Positions 5,680 through 7,920 of a stretch of DNA of 7,920 bases are shown in pieces (position 1 is the first letter of the stretch; every line of letters begins with the position of its first letter). The stretch spans positions 1 through 7,920 of the forward strand of contig JANLHE010000164.1 of NCBI GenBank assembly GCA_024653875.1, in the 5' to 3' direction. The notes below the pieces were generated by a model that worked only from the letters and a program-made list of their open reading frames with translations, was not told the origin of the DNA and searched no databases. The DNA comes from Acidobacteriota bacterium (GTDB taxonomy: Bacteria > Acidobacteriota > Vicinamibacteria > Vicinamibacterales > SCN-69-37). The position numbers were made by a program, and so were the translations under genes.

Positions 5680-6270
5680 ATGAACGATGACCACTTCCTG
5701 ACCACCGAAGAGGTGTTGGACTATTTGCAGGTCAACCTGCGAACGGTCTACCGGCTCATCAAAGCGGGCAAGATCCCGGCCGTCAGGGTGGGCCGCCAGT
5801 GGCGGTTCCGCAAGCGGGACATCGATGCCTGGCTCGACTCCAGCCGCCAGGCGCCGCGGGCCGGTGACGCGAAGGACGGCGGCGGCGAACGGCCGCGCAT
5901 CCTCGTGGTGGACGACGAACAGGCCGTGCGCGATCTGCTGGCCAAGACCCTCACGATGGCCGACTACGACGTGGATGCCGCACCCGATGGCGCCTCCGCG
6001 ATCGAGCGCCTGCGCGCCGCCGAATACGACCTGCTCATCACCGACCTGAAGATGCCCGGCATGGACGGCTTGTCCGTCATCCGCGAGGCCAGGCGCATCA
6101 TGCCGGACCTGCCGGTCATCATCATCACGGGCTACTCCACCGAGGCCAGCGCGATCGAAGCGATCAACCTCGGCGTGGCGGGGTACCTCACGAAACCGTT
6201 CCGCCTGCCGCGCATTCTGGCGGCGACGGCGCGCGCGCTGGGCGAGCCGGTGCCGGCGACCGACGCCTGA
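5680..6270 (+). CDS. Excisionase-type HTH fused to a response-regulator receiver domain
   Basis: The 196-residue protein joins two modules. Residues 6-54 form a MerR/excisionase-like helix-turn-helix (HTH_17): LTTEEVLDYLQVNLRTVYRLIKAGKIP, then the wing VGRQWRFRKRDIDAWL. After a linker (55-71) comes a full receiver domain (72-about 188) with acidic D78 and D79, phospho-acceptor D122 in TDLKMPGMDG, T150 in IIITGY and K172 in LTKPF. All residues needed for phosphorylation are present. The likely role is phosphorylation-controlled DNA binding. The order is the reverse of classical response regulators, which place the receiver first. No histidine kinase is encoded nearby, so the partner is elsewhere. 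It lies divergent to the sigma operon and 9 bases before the ABC-F gene, in the same frame. No strong Shine-Dalgarno precedes the ATG. Confidence 0.93.
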   Translation: MNDDHFLTTEEVLDYLQVNLRTVYRLIKAGKIPAVRVGRQWRFRKRDIDAWLDSSRQAPRAGDAKDGGGERPRILVVDDEQAVRDLLAKTLTMADYDVDAAPDGASAIERLRAAEYDLLITDLKMPGMDGLSVIREARRIMPDLPVIIITGYSTEASAIEAINLGVAGYLTKPFRLPRILAATARALGEPVPATDA

Positions 6271-6279
6271 TCCGCGGTT

Positions 6280-7920
<1,641 letters not shown>

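Overview
The window is high-GC bacterial DNA with dense genes, tight junctions, GTG and TTG starts and long spurious antisense reading frames. Gene content (a PEGA protein with a Ser/Gly- and Tyr/Trp-rich region, an ECF sigma/zinc anti-sigma pair, an excisionase-type HTH fused to a receiver domain, and an ABC-F ATPase) fits a soil or environmental lineage such as Acidobacteriota (Vicinamibacteria-like). That placement is a guess from gene style; no rRNA or marker gene is present.

Layout: (1) Positions 1-174 form a spacerless near-perfect palindrome. It runs into a rightward gene (3-1037) for an exported PEGA-domain protein whose true start codon is not visible, followed after 3 bases by a four-helix membrane protein (1041-1418). 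(2) The rightward pair meets a leftward operon at 1415-1418, where the two stop codons share the bases TTAA. A strong hairpin (1417-1450) lies inside the last codons of the leftward gene. (3) The leftward operon, in transcription order from about 5562, is: ECF sigma factor, zinc-binding anti-sigma factor, secreted protein of unknown function, small lipoprotein, and an APC-superfamily amino acid permease. Its junctions are short or overlapping (GTGA, TAATG), so it looks like one transcription unit. (4) A 254-base divergent control region (5426-5679) carries a plausible promoter in each direction and two tandem direct repeats. (5) The rightward unit from 5680 encodes an HTH-receiver fusion protein and, 9 bases later, an ABC-F ATPase that starts with TTG and runs off the right edge.

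How the parts may work together: the anti-sigma factor spans the membrane, with a zinc module inside and a domain outside, and presumably holds the sigma factor until an envelope signal arrives. The secreted protein, lipoprotein and permease made from the same transcript are candidate sensors, effectors or targets of that response. The HTH-receiver protein reads divergently from the sigma operon and could act on the shared control region, but no histidine kinase is encoded here. Nothing in the window is a clear mobile element, CRISPR array or RNA gene. The strongest oddities are the terminal palindrome, the coding terminator with overlapping convergent stops, and the HTH-receiver fusion next to the sigma operon.
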